47,133 bases of DNA, from the NCBI GenBank assembly GCA_002350845.1, contig DEFL01000043.1:1-47133 (forward strand), written 5' to 3'. Within the stretch, counting starts at the first letter, position 1. Every line of letters begins with the position of its first letter. The position numbers were made by a program, and so were the translations under genes. This document shows, in pieces, positions 8,205-16,140 of the stretch. A model generated the notes under the pieces. It had not been told where the DNA came from. It saw only the letters and a program-made list of their open reading frames with translations, and searched no databases. Source of the DNA: Christensenella sp. UBA2853. Lineage in GTDB: Bacteria; Bacillota; Clostridia; Christensenellales; Aristaeellaceae.

Positions 8205-9122
8205 ATGAAATCGGCGGAACGAAAAGTAGCCCCGGTATCTGAATACTATATCTGCTCACCGAGCAAAACCGCCCAGGAGGCCTTCTTTTATCCGCTCCAG
8301 TGCGGCGATTTTACGTATGAGCCGGGATACCGGCTTCAGAGGCGTTCTTTTGACAGCTTTCTGCTGATGTATATTCAAAAAGGCACACTGCTTCTGGACT
8401 ATGCCGGAGAGCAGCAGGAAGTGCGGGAAAACACGTTCGTGCTGCTGGACTGCTACGAGCCGCACGGCTATGCGACGCAGACGGGCTGCGCGTGTCTGTG
8501 GCTTCACTTTGACGGCGTGATGGCCAGAGCGCATTACCAGATGATCCGGGAGAGGCTCGGGAATGTCTTCAGGCTTGCGGACGGGCTCTTTGTGACAGGA
8601 AGGCTCAGCGCGATCCTCCGGGTCTTTCGCGAGCATCAGACCGTCCAGGAGCCGCTCATGTCCAGGTACATCACGGACATGCTCACGGAATTCATTCTGG
8701 CGTCCCCGGAGGGGGACGGTGCACGAAACAGTGAGAATCTGACGGAGCGGGCTGTGCGTTATATCAATGAACACTTCCGTGAGGATCTCTCAGTGGATCA
8801 GCTGGCGGCGCTTTCGGGCCTGAGCAGATACTACTTCATCCGTGTTTTCCGGCAGGAAACCGGGTATACGCCCCATGAATATCTGGTGAACCGAAGGATG
8901 GCAACGGCACGGTATCTGCTGAAATATTCTTCCATGAGTTCAAAGGAAATCTGCTATGAATCCGGGTTTTCCGGCGAGAGCGTCTTCTGCAGCGCATTTC
9001 GAAAAATCCACGGCATGACGCCCGGGGAATACAGGGTGCACATGAATGCGCATCCTGAACCCGGGACGGCTGGAGGAACAGAACACAGGGAACATCCGAT
9101 CCGGCCAGACCGGGCTGAATGA
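8205..9122 (+). CDS. AraC-family transcriptional regulator
   Basis: A 305-aa regulator with an N-terminal cupin-like sensor domain (about 20-115, including LLDYAGEQQEV, FVLLDCYEPHGY and CLWLHFDG) and two C-terminal helix-turn-helix units (about 188-288, with LSVDQLAALSGLSRYYFIRV and SSKEICYESGFSGESVFCSA). The start has AAAGGAG 8 bases upstream. It is divergent from the GH35 beta-galactosidase operon across a 249-bp region with promoters for both directions and phased repeats, so it probably senses a galactoside or a product and activates that operon. The ligand is unknown. The URO-D-like gene follows 22 bases later and is probably cotranscribed. Confidence 0.9.
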   Translation: MKSAERKVAPVSEYYICSPSKTAQEAFFYPLQCGDFTYEPGYRLQRRSFDSFLLMYIQKGTLLLDYAGEQQEVRENTFVLLDCYEPHGYATQTGCACLWLHFDGVMARAHYQMIRERLGNVFRLADGLFVTGRLSAILRVFREHQTVQEPLMSRYITDMLTEFILASPEGDGARNSENLTERAVRYINEHFREDLSVDQLAALSGLSRYYFIRVFRQETGYTPHEYLVNRRMATARYLLKYSSMSSKEICYESGFSGESVFCSAFRKIHGMTPGEYRVHMNAHPEPGTAGGTEHREHPIRPDRAE

Positions 9123-9144
9123 TGATTTGAAAGGAGCAGGGAAC

Positions 9145-10101
9145 ATGAACAAGAGGGAACGAGTGATTGCGGCATTCCGGGGGGAAGAAACGGATCATGT
9201 GCCGGTGTGCATGTGGAAGCATGTGCCGAAGCAGTACTGGGCTGATGATGATCAGTTTGCGCAGTACCAGGTGGATGCATTCAAAAACACGGACGTCGAT
9301 TTTATGAAGCTGTCGGGAGACAAGTATTTCCCGTGGCCTTCTCCGGTGCTTGAAAACATTGAAAAGGCGGAAGACCTGTTCAAGATGGAACCGCTCGGTG
9401 CACTGCATCCCCAGATCCGGGGTCAGATTTCGCGCACCGCGAAAGTGGTCCGGGGACTGGGCGGCGAGTGCGTGTCACTGTACCTGGTGTTTGCTCCGCT
9501 TTCCTGCATCCGCCTGAAGATCGGCTATCCCAAGATGATGCAGTTTATCCGGGAAAACCCGGAAGCCATGAAGTATGCCTGCAGCGTGGTGGCGGAAGAC
9601 CAGAAGCTGCTGGTGCGGGGTATCATTGAGGATGCCGGCGCGGACGGCATTTTCTACAGCGTGCAGAACGGTGAAGTGGACCGCTTCACCGCAGAGGAAT
9701 ACAGGGACTGGGTCACGCCCAGCGACAAGGCAGTGCTCGACTATGCCAACAGCCTGAGCAACATGAATGCGATTCATTTCTGCGCCTGGGAAGAAGTGCC
9801 CAACCGGCTGTCAGTCTGGGAAGACTATAAGGCGGCGGTCATCAGCTGGTCCCGGTATTATGACATCATGGATATTCAGGAGGCCAAAAAGCATTTCGGA
9901 TGCACGGTGTGGGGCGGCTTTGACAACCGCGTGGGCTCCTTCCTGTATACCGCGTCCCGTGAGGAGATTGAGAAGGAAGTGGCGTCCATCATTGAGCAGA
10001 GCGGACGGCGCGGATTCATTCTCGGCGCGGACTGCAGCATTCATGATGAACTTCCGGATGAAAAGATCAGATGGGTTGCGGAAGCAGCACACAGGATCTG
10101 A
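9145..10101 (+). CDS. Uroporphyrinogen decarboxylase-family (URO-D/MtaA-like) protein
   Basis: A 318-aa TIM-barrel protein of the URO-D superfamily, which contains heme-pathway decarboxylases and corrinoid or thiol methyltransferases such as MtaA. The N-terminal NKRERVIAAFRGEETDHVPV segment is typical of the family. A His-x-Cys pair (H211, C213 in AIHFCAWE) and a later Cys (C297 in LGADCSI) match the zinc-ligand arrangement of MtaA-type methyltransferases better than HemE. No other heme genes and no corrinoid protein lie nearby. The start at 9145 has AAAGGAG upstream and removes a poorly supported 33-codon extension overlapping the AraC gene. A function in handling methylated compounds is possible but unproven. 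Context links it to the AraC/GH35 locus. Confidence 0.8.
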   Translation: MNKRERVIAAFRGEETDHVPVCMWKHVPKQYWADDDQFAQYQVDAFKNTDVDFMKLSGDKYFPWPSPVLENIEKAEDLFKMEPLGALHPQIRGQISRTAKVVRGLGGECVSLYLVFAPLSCIRLKIGYPKMMQFIRENPEAMKYACSVVAEDQKLLVRGIIEDAGADGIFYSVQNGEVDRFTAEEYRDWVTPSDKAVLDYANSLSNMNAIHFCAWEEVPNRLSVWEDYKAAVISWSRYYDIMDIQEAKKHFGCTVWGGFDNRVGSFLYTASREEIEKEVASIIEQSGRRGFILGADCSIHDELPDEKIRWVAEAAHRI

Positions 10102-10111
10102 TAAGAAAGGC

Positions 10112-10141
10112 GGCAGGGCAGGCCCAGGCCTGCATTCTGCC
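10112..10141 (+). other. GC-rich intercistronic hairpin without a U-run
   Basis: Nested inverted repeat in the 60-bp gap between the URO-D-like and RCK/RyR-like genes: inner arms GCAGGCC/GGCCTGC, outer arms GGCAG/CTGCC. No T-tract follows, so it is more likely an mRNA-processing or stability element than a full terminator. Confidence 0.45.
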
Positions 10142-10161
10142 GGGAAGGAACGGGACAGCTG

Positions 10162-11577
10162 ATGCAACTTATTGAGAAATATGTGAAGCGGTTCTTCTGG
10201 GTGCCGTTTGTTCTGGGCATGGTCGGATACTGGATGGTGGGCGACCTGCCGTTTGTCGAGAGTATCTATGCCTCGGGAACGCTGTACTTTGTCAACCCGG
10301 TGGAAGACCTGTCCAATCCCTGGATTCTGTTATCCAAGCTCCTGGCCATGCTGGTGACAACCGGGTTCCTGCTCTCTGCACTGGGACATGTGCTGTCGCG
10401 CTTCAGGGGAGTCTGGATCAATCAGTTCACGGACTCCGTCTGCGTATACAGTGACCAGCCCTCCGGCGAAGCACTGGCAGCGTCTGTGAAGCATGGATAT
10501 CTGGCCGGGGATCTTTCCCCTCAGACCACGGCCGGCGCGCATGATCATATTTTCTTTTACAGCGATGAAAAAGAGACCCTTCAGCGCTATCTGGAACAGG
10601 CAGGGGCACTCGAGGGCAGGCGTGTGTATATTGGCCTGAAAGCGATGGACCCTGCGCTGCTCAGAGATACGCGGAAACTGGATGTGCATTATTTCCACAC
10701 GCTGGAGATCACCGCGCGCACGTACTGGAAGCAGTACAGTTTTTACCAGGAGATCGCGGATGAGGGAAGAGAAATCAGCGTTGCGTTCCTGAACTGGAAT
10801 GAAGTGGGCGAGGCCGTATTCAAATATGGCTTTATGAACAACGTGTATGCTCTTTCACAGAAGGTCACCTGTCATATCTGGGGCTGTACGCCGACAGCAG
10901 CGGCCTTTCTTTCCGGCCTGAAAACCTGGAACCGCGACCGGATCGTGATTCATGACGGCGACTGGCGGGAAAGCACAGAGGAACTGCGGGACATGGACCG
11001 CGTGATTCTGACCGAGGAAGCGCCGCTTTCGTCCATTCAGACACTTCTGTATCTGGATAAGAATCTTCCGATTCATTTCTACTCAGCATCCCGGACAGGC
11101 TATGCGGAATTGATGGATGCGCCGAACCTGAAGGAATTCGGTAACCTGGAAGAGGTGCTGACTGACGACAATGTCCGCAGGGAAGTGCTGTACAGACAGG
11201 CCAAACTGTTCCATTATGATTATGTGCTTCACTCGGAAAACCGGTCCTGCCCCAGTGATTTTGAACAGGAAATGGAAACCGCCTGGCGCGCGCTGGACGG
11301 CATGAAGAGGAGCTCGAACACAGCGCGGGCGGACCATTACTGGATCGAGGAAAAACTCAGGGAAAAGGGCATCCCGGAGGAAGAACTCTGGGAAATGGAA
11401 CATATCCGCTGGTGCCGTTTCCACAGCGTCAATCACTGGTCCTATGCGCCTGAGCGTGACAACAGCAGGCGCCGGCATCCTCTGCTGGTTCCGTACTCTC
11501 AGCTGGACAAAAAAGAGAAAGGAAAAGACGGAATTTATGATGAGACGATCCGGAATGAGATCGCGAAACTGCTGTAA
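10162..11577 (+). CDS. Membrane protein with RCK-like and RyR-like domains (possible ion channel)
   Basis: A 471-aa protein. Two hydrophobic segments lie near the N-terminus (about 11-26 and 54-78) with a short loop between them (GTLYFVNPVEDL). A cytoplasmic part follows that looks like a TrkA-N/RCK nucleotide-binding fold (VCVYSDQPSGEALAASV, HIFFYSDEKETLQRYLEQ, then a second Rossmann-like half around VTCHIWGCTPTAAAFLSGL). The C-terminus (about 400-465: EHIRWCRFHSVNHWSYAPERD then HPLLVPYSQLDKKEKGKD) resembles the ryanodine-receptor RyR repeat found in some bacterial channels. The order of two transmembrane helices, RCK and RyR suggests a gated cation channel, but I see no canonical TVGYG filter. 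It has no obvious link to the sugar genes. Confidence 0.65.
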   Translation: MQLIEKYVKRFFWVPFVLGMVGYWMVGDLPFVESIYASGTLYFVNPVEDLSNPWILLSKLLAMLVTTGFLLSALGHVLSRFRGVWINQFTDSVCVYSDQPSGEALAASVKHGYLAGDLSPQTTAGAHDHIFFYSDEKETLQRYLEQAGALEGRRVYIGLKAMDPALLRDTRKLDVHYFHTLEITARTYWKQYSFYQEIADEGREISVAFLNWNEVGEAVFKYGFMNNVYALSQKVTCHIWGCTPTAAAFLSGLKTWNRDRIVIHDGDWRESTEELRDMDRVILTEEAPLSSIQTLLYLDKNLPIHFYSASRTGYAELMDAPNLKEFGNLEEVLTDDNVRREVLYRQAKLFHYDYVLHSENRSCPSDFEQEMETAWRALDGMKRSSNTARADHYWIEEKLREKGIPEEELWEMEHIRWCRFHSVNHWSYAPERDNSRRRHPLLVPYSQLDKKEKGKDGIYDETIRNEIAKLL

Positions 11578-11607
11578 GCGCCGCCGGGTCGGACCGCAGA
11601 CAGAAAG

Positions 11608-11644
11608 AAGCCCTGACAGTTCGTTGTGCTGTCAGGGCTTTTCT
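11608..11644. terminator. Bidirectional terminator between converging genes
   Basis: A 12-bp perfect stem (AAGCCCTGACAG / CTGTCAGGGCTT, 9-base loop) followed by TTCTG on the plus strand and by CTTCTTTCTG on the minus strand. It ends the RCK/RyR-like gene and probably the minus-strand SpoIIE operon. Confidence 0.75.
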
Positions 11645-11673
11645 GCTGAAGAAAAACGGTATGCCGGGAGATT

Positions 11674-12120
11674 TTACGGGGCGGAGGATGGCGGCTGCCA
11701 GAAAAAGAGGCCTTCGGAAGCGGCAAGGGGAGACAGAAGACGGAGCAGAAACTCGGACGGATGATAGACACTCATATAGAGATCTCCGCGGCTCAGCGTG
11801 ATGAGCGTGTCCTGCGAGGGGATCAGGATGACCCATTCGCTATGCGCATCGGTTATTTTTCGGGCGAGGTCCTCCGGTGCAGGATTCCGGACGGGCACCG
11901 GCTCATCCGGATGCGCGACCTCCAGATCACAGTAACAGTTCAGCTTTTGCAGCAAGCGGACGAACCGCTGCCGGAGCTCTGTGATCTGCGGCGGTTTCAG
12001 CCAGTGATCCTCCACGGCAAAAAACTGACCTTCACTGCCTGCGGGCACCTGAAAGGGAAGCGGGTCAATGACCCAACATGGGGCCTGAAAAAGCTGCTCC
12101 ACACGATCTTCAAAGTTCAA
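11674..12120 (-). CDS. Hypothetical protein, third gene of the SpoIIE operon
   Basis: A 148-aa soluble protein that I do not recognise. It begins with a compact acidic/aromatic region (VEQLFQAPCWVIDPLPFQVP), has a charged helical middle (ITELRQRFVRLLQKL) and a C-terminal half reading like a small alpha/beta domain (EWVILIPSQDTLITLSRGDLYMSVY). The start is a TTG with AAGGGGG 8 bases upstream and no better ATG nearby. It lies 35 bases after the alpha/beta hydrolase in the same direction. No cysteine motif, signal peptide or membrane segment is seen. Confidence 0.75.
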   Translation of the reverse strand: MNFEDRVEQLFQAPCWVIDPLPFQVPAGSEGQFFAVEDHWLKPPQITELRQRFVRLLQKLNCYCDLEVAHPDEPVPVRNPAPEDLARKITDAHSEWVILIPSQDTLITLSRGDLYMSVYHPSEFLLRLLSPLAASEGLFFWQPPSSAP

Positions 12121-12155
12121 CGGAATTCCCCCTTACAGGCTGCGTGCATCGGGTT

Positions 12156-12848
12156 TCATGCAGAAGGCTCAGAAAAGAAGTCAAGCAGCAGGCGCCCCAT
12201 GACTTCACTGCCCTGGATATAGCTCCCGTGATCGGCTCCGGGCACCGTGATCTGGCACGCGTGCGGAAGGTGCGACACGATGCGCTGTGTTTCCTCCGGA
12301 ATGATCAGATCATGCTCACCGACAGTCACGAGCACAGGGATGCGGATCTGCCGGAGGGATTCCGGGTCAATATGCGGCTCGGTAAGCATCAGGGTGATCA
12401 GGGGATCAGGGGCGCGGCGGTTGATTTCCGTGTATTCAGCGACAAAATCCGGATCAATGCCCTCCGGCGACAGATTGACGCCGCTGACAGCCATTCGGCT
12501 GAGGGTATCGGGATGGCGGAGCTCGAGCAGCAGACCGATGATGCCGCCGTCACTGTGGCCGTAATAGAAAGGTTTTTCAAGGCCCAGGACACGGATGAAC
12601 TGAAAGATGTCCTCTGCCATATCCGCGTAGTGATATTCATGCATCGGCGCATTGAGGCCGTGCCCCCGCGAATCCGGTGCGTAGACGCGGTAACCGGCTT
12701 CTGACAATTGCCGGATTTCCACATCGAACAGATGATGATCCTCGCCGTTCCCGTGAACAAGCACGACCGGGCGGCCGTTTCCGGTGACGGAATAGTGCAG
12801 GCGGACACCGTTGACATCCGCGGTATGCAGGGTTTCATCAGGGTGCAT
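12156..12848 (-). CDS. Alpha/beta-fold hydrolase
   Basis: A 230-aa alpha/beta hydrolase of the small esterase/lipase-like type. The oxyanion loop is VHGNGE, the nucleophile elbow GHSDGG (S99), the acid is in GEHDLI (D180) and the base in ADHGSY (H207). No signal peptide. AAAGGA lies upstream of the ATG, which is 27 bases after the SpoIIE phosphatase stop, so the genes form one operon. The family covers esterases, haloperoxidase-like enzymes and C-C hydrolases, so the substrate is open. Confidence 0.88.
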   Translation of the reverse strand: MHPDETLHTADVNGVRLHYSVTGNGRPVVLVHGNGEDHHLFDVEIRQLSEAGYRVYAPDSRGHGLNAPMHEYHYADMAEDIFQFIRVLGLEKPFYYGHSDGGIIGLLLELRHPDTLSRMAVSGVNLSPEGIDPDFVAEYTEINRRAPDPLITLMLTEPHIDPESLRQIRIPVLVTVGEHDLIIPEETQRIVSHLPHACQITVPGADHGSYIQGSEVMGRLLLDFFSEPSA

Positions 12849-12875
12849 ATTCAGGATTCCTTTCTCATGGAGAGC

Positions 12876-14327
12876 TCAGCCCCGGTATTCGAGGCAGAGC
12901 ATGGTCATATCATCAAACTGCTCTTCGCGGGCAACGAACTGACGGATTCGCGTCTCCACATTCTCAAGGATCGTCCGGGGGGACGCGGACGGCTCCCTGT
13001 TCAGGGCGGCGAGCATGCGGTCCGTCCCGAAAAGCGTATGCTGGAAGTCGGAGGCTTCCGGAATGCCGTCTGTATACAGGAAGAGCCGGCTTCCGGGCTC
13101 AAGGTGCATTTCATATTCATGATACCGGACATCCTCCAGACCGCCGATGACAAAGCTGTGCCTGTCCTTGAACAGTTCAAAGGAACCGCCGGCATGCTGA
13201 ACGGCCGGATACTCATGGCCGGCATTGGAGGCGGTCAGAAGACCGGTGCGCAGGTCCAGAATGCCGAGCCACACGGTGATAAACATATCTTCCTGATTGT
13301 TGTTGCAGATCTGATGATTGACCGCTTCCAGCACCTGGCCGGGACTCATGCCTGCCATGGCGTTGTTGCGGATGATGATTTTGGATTCCATCATGAACAG
13401 CGCAGCCGGAACGCCTTTCCCGCTGACATCGGCGATGACAAGCCCGAGATGGTCATGGTCGATCAGGAAAAAATCATAGAAATCGCCGCCGACCTCACGG
13501 GCAGGCGTCATGGTGGCGTAAATATCGATGTCCTCCCTGTCCGGGAAAGCGGGAAACTGGCTGGGGAGTGCTCCGGCCTGAATGCGCCTGGCCAGACTGA
13601 GCTCGGTCAGGGCATGCGCCTCTTTTTCGGCCATGCTCTTCTGCGTGAGCACCATTTCCCGGCCCCATTTGGCGATGATCGTGCTGATGACGGCGACCAG
13701 GGTAAACAGGAGCCACTTGGGCAGGTAGGAAAAGACGAGCGTGTTCTGGGTATAGAGCGCAGGATCATAGCCCACGGCTTCCACCGCGCTGTCGATGAAT
13801 TTGCCGGTGGTGGTCATGGTGGTTCCGATGGGGAGGGTGAGGTCATTCAGGTTCAGCAGGCCGTACGTTGCACCGTAGGTGGCGGACAGTGCGAAGGTGG
13901 CCGAGGAGAGCGCGGCCATCCAGAGCGTCAGACGGTGGGAAAAGTACCGGCAGGAGCAGATCGTGGGGATGACCATGATCAGTGCCGCCTTGTGCGTGAA
14001 GATCATGTCAATCCGGGAATAGACGAATACGCTGCCGATGAGCAGCAGGTATTTCAGCCACCACGCGTCTTCCTTCACCGCGTGAGCAGCTGCCCACAGC
14101 AGGACAATCTCCACAAGACCCTGAATGACGGCGGAGTCCACAATATCGCGGGCGAACTGGAAGATGCCGGCTTCTGAGCCAAGCCAGACGGTGATGAGGA
14201 GAATGCCGCTGATGATCAGCACGACCACCATCATCTTGTTTGCCTGTTTTTCGTTGTTATGAAAAATGGGATCCGCCAGGTAATTATTCTTAAAACCGCT
14301 GATATATTCTTTGAATCGATTCAGCAT
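12876..14327 (-). CDS. Membrane-anchored SpoIIE/PP2C-type serine phosphatase
   Basis: A 483-aa protein. The N-terminal half has several membrane segments (about 32-50, 68-82, 90-135, 205-222), then a short helical linker (LTELSLARRIQAGALPSQFP). A PPM/SpoIIE phosphatase domain runs from about 255 to the end: AREVGGDFYDFF, LVIADVSGKGVPAALFM, ASNAGHEYP, LFLYTDGIPEA and FDDMTMLCL carry the metal-binding Asp residues. Such RsbU-like enzymes dephosphorylate an anti-sigma-factor antagonist or other Ser/Thr-phosphoproteins in response to a membrane signal. No RsbV/RsbW-like partner is seen nearby. It is the first gene of a three-gene operon with its own promoter at 14393-14420. Confidence 0.9.
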   Translation of the reverse strand: MLNRFKEYISGFKNNYLADPIFHNNEKQANKMMVVVLIISGILLITVWLGSEAGIFQFARDIVDSAVIQGLVEIVLLWAAAHAVKEDAWWLKYLLLIGSVFVYSRIDMIFTHKAALIMVIPTICSCRYFSHRLTLWMAALSSATFALSATYGATYGLLNLNDLTLPIGTTMTTTGKFIDSAVEAVGYDPALYTQNTLVFSYLPKWLLFTLVAVISTIIAKWGREMVLTQKSMAEKEAHALTELSLARRIQAGALPSQFPAFPDREDIDIYATMTPAREVGGDFYDFFLIDHDHLGLVIADVSGKGVPAALFMMESKIIIRNNAMAGMSPGQVLEAVNHQICNNNQEDMFITVWLGILDLRTGLLTASNAGHEYPAVQHAGGSFELFKDRHSFVIGGLEDVRYHEYEMHLEPGSRLFLYTDGIPEASDFQHTLFGTDRMLAALNREPSASPRTILENVETRIRQFVAREEQFDDMTMLCLEYRG

Positions 14328-14392
14328 GGATCAACTTCCTTTTGTATACTGCCTGGGCCTCAGAACTGGACGGGAAGCCCCGGATGGAAGAT

Positions 14393-14420
14393 ATCATACC
14401 ACATTCATTGAATGTTTCAA
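14393..14420 (-). promoter_or_regulatory. Promoter of the SpoIIE-phosphatase operon, with a palindromic spacer
   Basis: On the minus strand: -35 TTGAAA (14415-14420), 16-bp spacer, -10 TATGAT (14393-14398). The spacer contains a perfect CATTC-ATT-GAATG palindrome (14402-14414), which could be a repressor site. Confidence 0.65.
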
Positions 14421-14457
14421 TTCCGCGCCGGGTAAGCAGCCTACTGAAGGCGCGGAA
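14421..14457. promoter_or_regulatory. 9-bp inverted repeat in the divergent promoter region
   Basis: TTCCGCGCC (14421-14429) and GGCGCGGAA (14449-14457) are perfect inverted arms 19 bases apart. They abut the minus-strand -35 box and lie just before the plus-strand -10 at 14465. The position suits a shared operator; no T-run follows, so termination is less likely. Confidence 0.45.
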
Positions 14458-14461
14458 AATA

Positions 14462-14470
14462 TGGTACAAT
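14462..14470 (+). promoter_or_regulatory. Extended -10 promoter of the P1-peptidase gene
   Basis: TGGTACAAT (TGn plus TACAAT at 14465-14470) is an extended -10 element. No good -35 is seen at 17 bp. The start codon is 49 bases downstream. Confidence 0.5.
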
Positions 14471-14518
14471 GAGACAAACCACGAAAAACGAGCTTCGCAG
14501 GCGGAAGGAGACGGGACT

Positions 14519-15490
14519 GTGAACACATATACAGAGATTCCGGTGACGCAGATTGAACAGGTTCGGATCGGGCAGGTGGAGAATCCGCAGGCAGGGACTG
14601 GCTGCACCGTGTTTGTGTGCCCGGAAGGCATGCGCGCCGGGGTGGATGTGCGCGGGGGCGGACCGGCGTCGAGGGAAACGCAGCTGCTCAATCCACTCAT
14701 GTCCGCCCAGGTCATTCATGCCATCACCCTCGGCGGCGGCAGTGCATTTGGTCTGGGTGCGGCGACGGGTGTGATGAATTATCTCGAAGCGCACAGAATC
14801 GGGCTGGAAGTCGGTGTGACCCGGGTCCCGCTGGTCGCGCAGTCCGATATCTTTGATCTGACCGTCGGCGACCCGCATGTCCGCCCGGATGAAGGGATGG
14901 GCTATCTTGCGGCCCGAATGGCCATGGAATCCCCGAACTACAGGGATGGCAATTACGGCGCGGGCTGCGGGGCGACAGTCGGAAAAATCTGCGGCATGGA
15001 AACGTGCATGAAGTCAGGCATTGGCAGCTTTGCCCTGCAGTCGGGTCAGCTGAAGATCGGTGCGGTGGTTGTGGTCAATGCGCTGGGGGATGTGTACGAC
15101 TGGAAAAACGGCAGGCAGATTGCAGGCCTCCTGACGGAGGACAGAAAAGCGCTGCGCAGCACAGAGGAATATATGAAGGGCAGCCTGAAAGTGGTGGAGA
15201 ACCGGTTTACGGGCAATACCACCCTCGCGGTGGTCATGACCAATGCATATTTCAGCAAGTCCCAGCTGTGCAAGATTGCCGGGCTTGCCCATGACGGGTA
15301 TGCCCGCTCGATCCGCCCGGTCCATACGTCAGCGGACGGCGACAGCATTTATGCGGTTTCCGTGGGTGATGTGCAGGCGGATCAGGACGTGATCGGGATT
15401 CTGGCGGCCGAGGTCATCAGCGAAGCGATCACCCGGGCCGTATCCAGTGCGGAGGGAGCATACGGCTATCCCGCGCTCCGGGACCTGTAA
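14519..15490 (+). CDS. P1-family peptidase (DmpA-type aminopeptidase/D-esterase, family S58)
   Basis: A 323-aa protein of the self-cleaving N-terminal-nucleophile family that removes N-terminal residues from D- or beta-amino-acid peptides. VRGGGPASRETQLLNP, ITLGGGSAFGLGAATGV and GNYGAGCGATVGK are family signatures. The conserved GNTTLAVV segment supplies the nucleophile exposed by autocleavage (probably T234). I use the GTG at 14519 with GGAAGGAG 8 bases upstream: it gives a normal family length, whereas an upstream ATG adds 59 unrelated residues across the promoter region. It is divergent from the SpoIIE operon. Cytoplasmic; no signal peptide. Confidence 0.87.
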   Translation: MNTYTEIPVTQIEQVRIGQVENPQAGTGCTVFVCPEGMRAGVDVRGGGPASRETQLLNPLMSAQVIHAITLGGGSAFGLGAATGVMNYLEAHRIGLEVGVTRVPLVAQSDIFDLTVGDPHVRPDEGMGYLAARMAMESPNYRDGNYGAGCGATVGKICGMETCMKSGIGSFALQSGQLKIGAVVVVNALGDVYDWKNGRQIAGLLTEDRKALRSTEEYMKGSLKVVENRFTGNTTLAVVMTNAYFSKSQLCKIAGLAHDGYARSIRPVHTSADGDSIYAVSVGDVQADQDVIGILAAEVISEAITRAVSSAEGAYGYPALRDL

Positions 15491-15531
15491 GCATCTGCGG
15501 CCGGGCAGGAAAGAAGATTTCAGAAAAAATG

Positions 15532-15540
15532 TGATATACT
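15532..15540 (+). promoter_or_regulatory. Extended -10 promoter before the HAD-unknown-GH28 operon
   Basis: TGATATACT (TGn plus TATACT at 15535-15540) lies in an A-rich patch 60 bases before the HAD start. The -35 region is poor. Confidence 0.45.
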
Positions 15541-15600
15541 TGTCAGCGTATGCCGGAGAAAATCCGGGCAGCGGACAGATGAGACAGTGGAGGCGTCGGC

Positions 15601-16140
15601 ATGGAAAAGAACATCATCATCTTTACAGACATCGGGGATACCATCATTGATGAGGGGACGGAAGAGCGGGACCGGACCGGGGTTGTCCAGAGGGCACAGT
15701 GCATTCCCGGAGCCAGGGAAACCACCCTGAAACTGCATGATGCGGGGTATCCGATTGTCATGGTCGCAGACGGCCTGACAAAGTCATTTCATAATCTGAT
15801 GGACCTGCATGGACTGAGCCCGGTGTTCGCCGCCTGGGTGATCTCCGAGGAGGTCGGCGAGGACAAGCCCAGCGCAAAGATGTTTGAGACCGCCATGCAG
15901 GCGATGCATCTGACCGATGCAGACAAAAAGCGCATTATCATGGTCGGCAACAACGTCAAGCGGGATATGCGCGGGGCCAACCGTTTCGGCATCCGCTCGG
16001 TGCTTCTCGACTGGTCCAAGCGCCGTCCCTTTGACGCGGAACTGCCGGAGGACAGGCCGGATTATGTGATTCATAACCCCTCGGAACTGTTCGACCTCGT
16101 GGAACGCCTGAATGCGGAACTGGAGGCGGAAAAGGCATGA
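15601..16140 (+). CDS. HAD-superfamily hydrolase
   Basis: A 179-aa HAD-fold protein. Motif I is FTDIGDT (D10), motif II lies near VMVADG, motif III is the Lys in EDKPSA, and motif IV is the acidic loop in MVGNNVKRDMRGANRFG. The usual second Asp of DxDxT is a Gly here (D-I-G-D-T), as in some HAD subgroups, so phosphatase activity is likely but not certain. GGAGG lies 9 bases before the ATG. It overlaps the next gene by ATGA, which points to translational coupling with the unknown 232-aa protein and then the GH28 gene. Confidence 0.85.
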   Translation: MEKNIIIFTDIGDTIIDEGTEERDRTGVVQRAQCIPGARETTLKLHDAGYPIVMVADGLTKSFHNLMDLHGLSPVFAAWVISEEVGEDKPSAKMFETAMQAMHLTDADKKRIIMVGNNVKRDMRGANRFGIRSVLLDWSKRRPFDAELPEDRPDYVIHNPSELFDLVERLNAELEAEKA

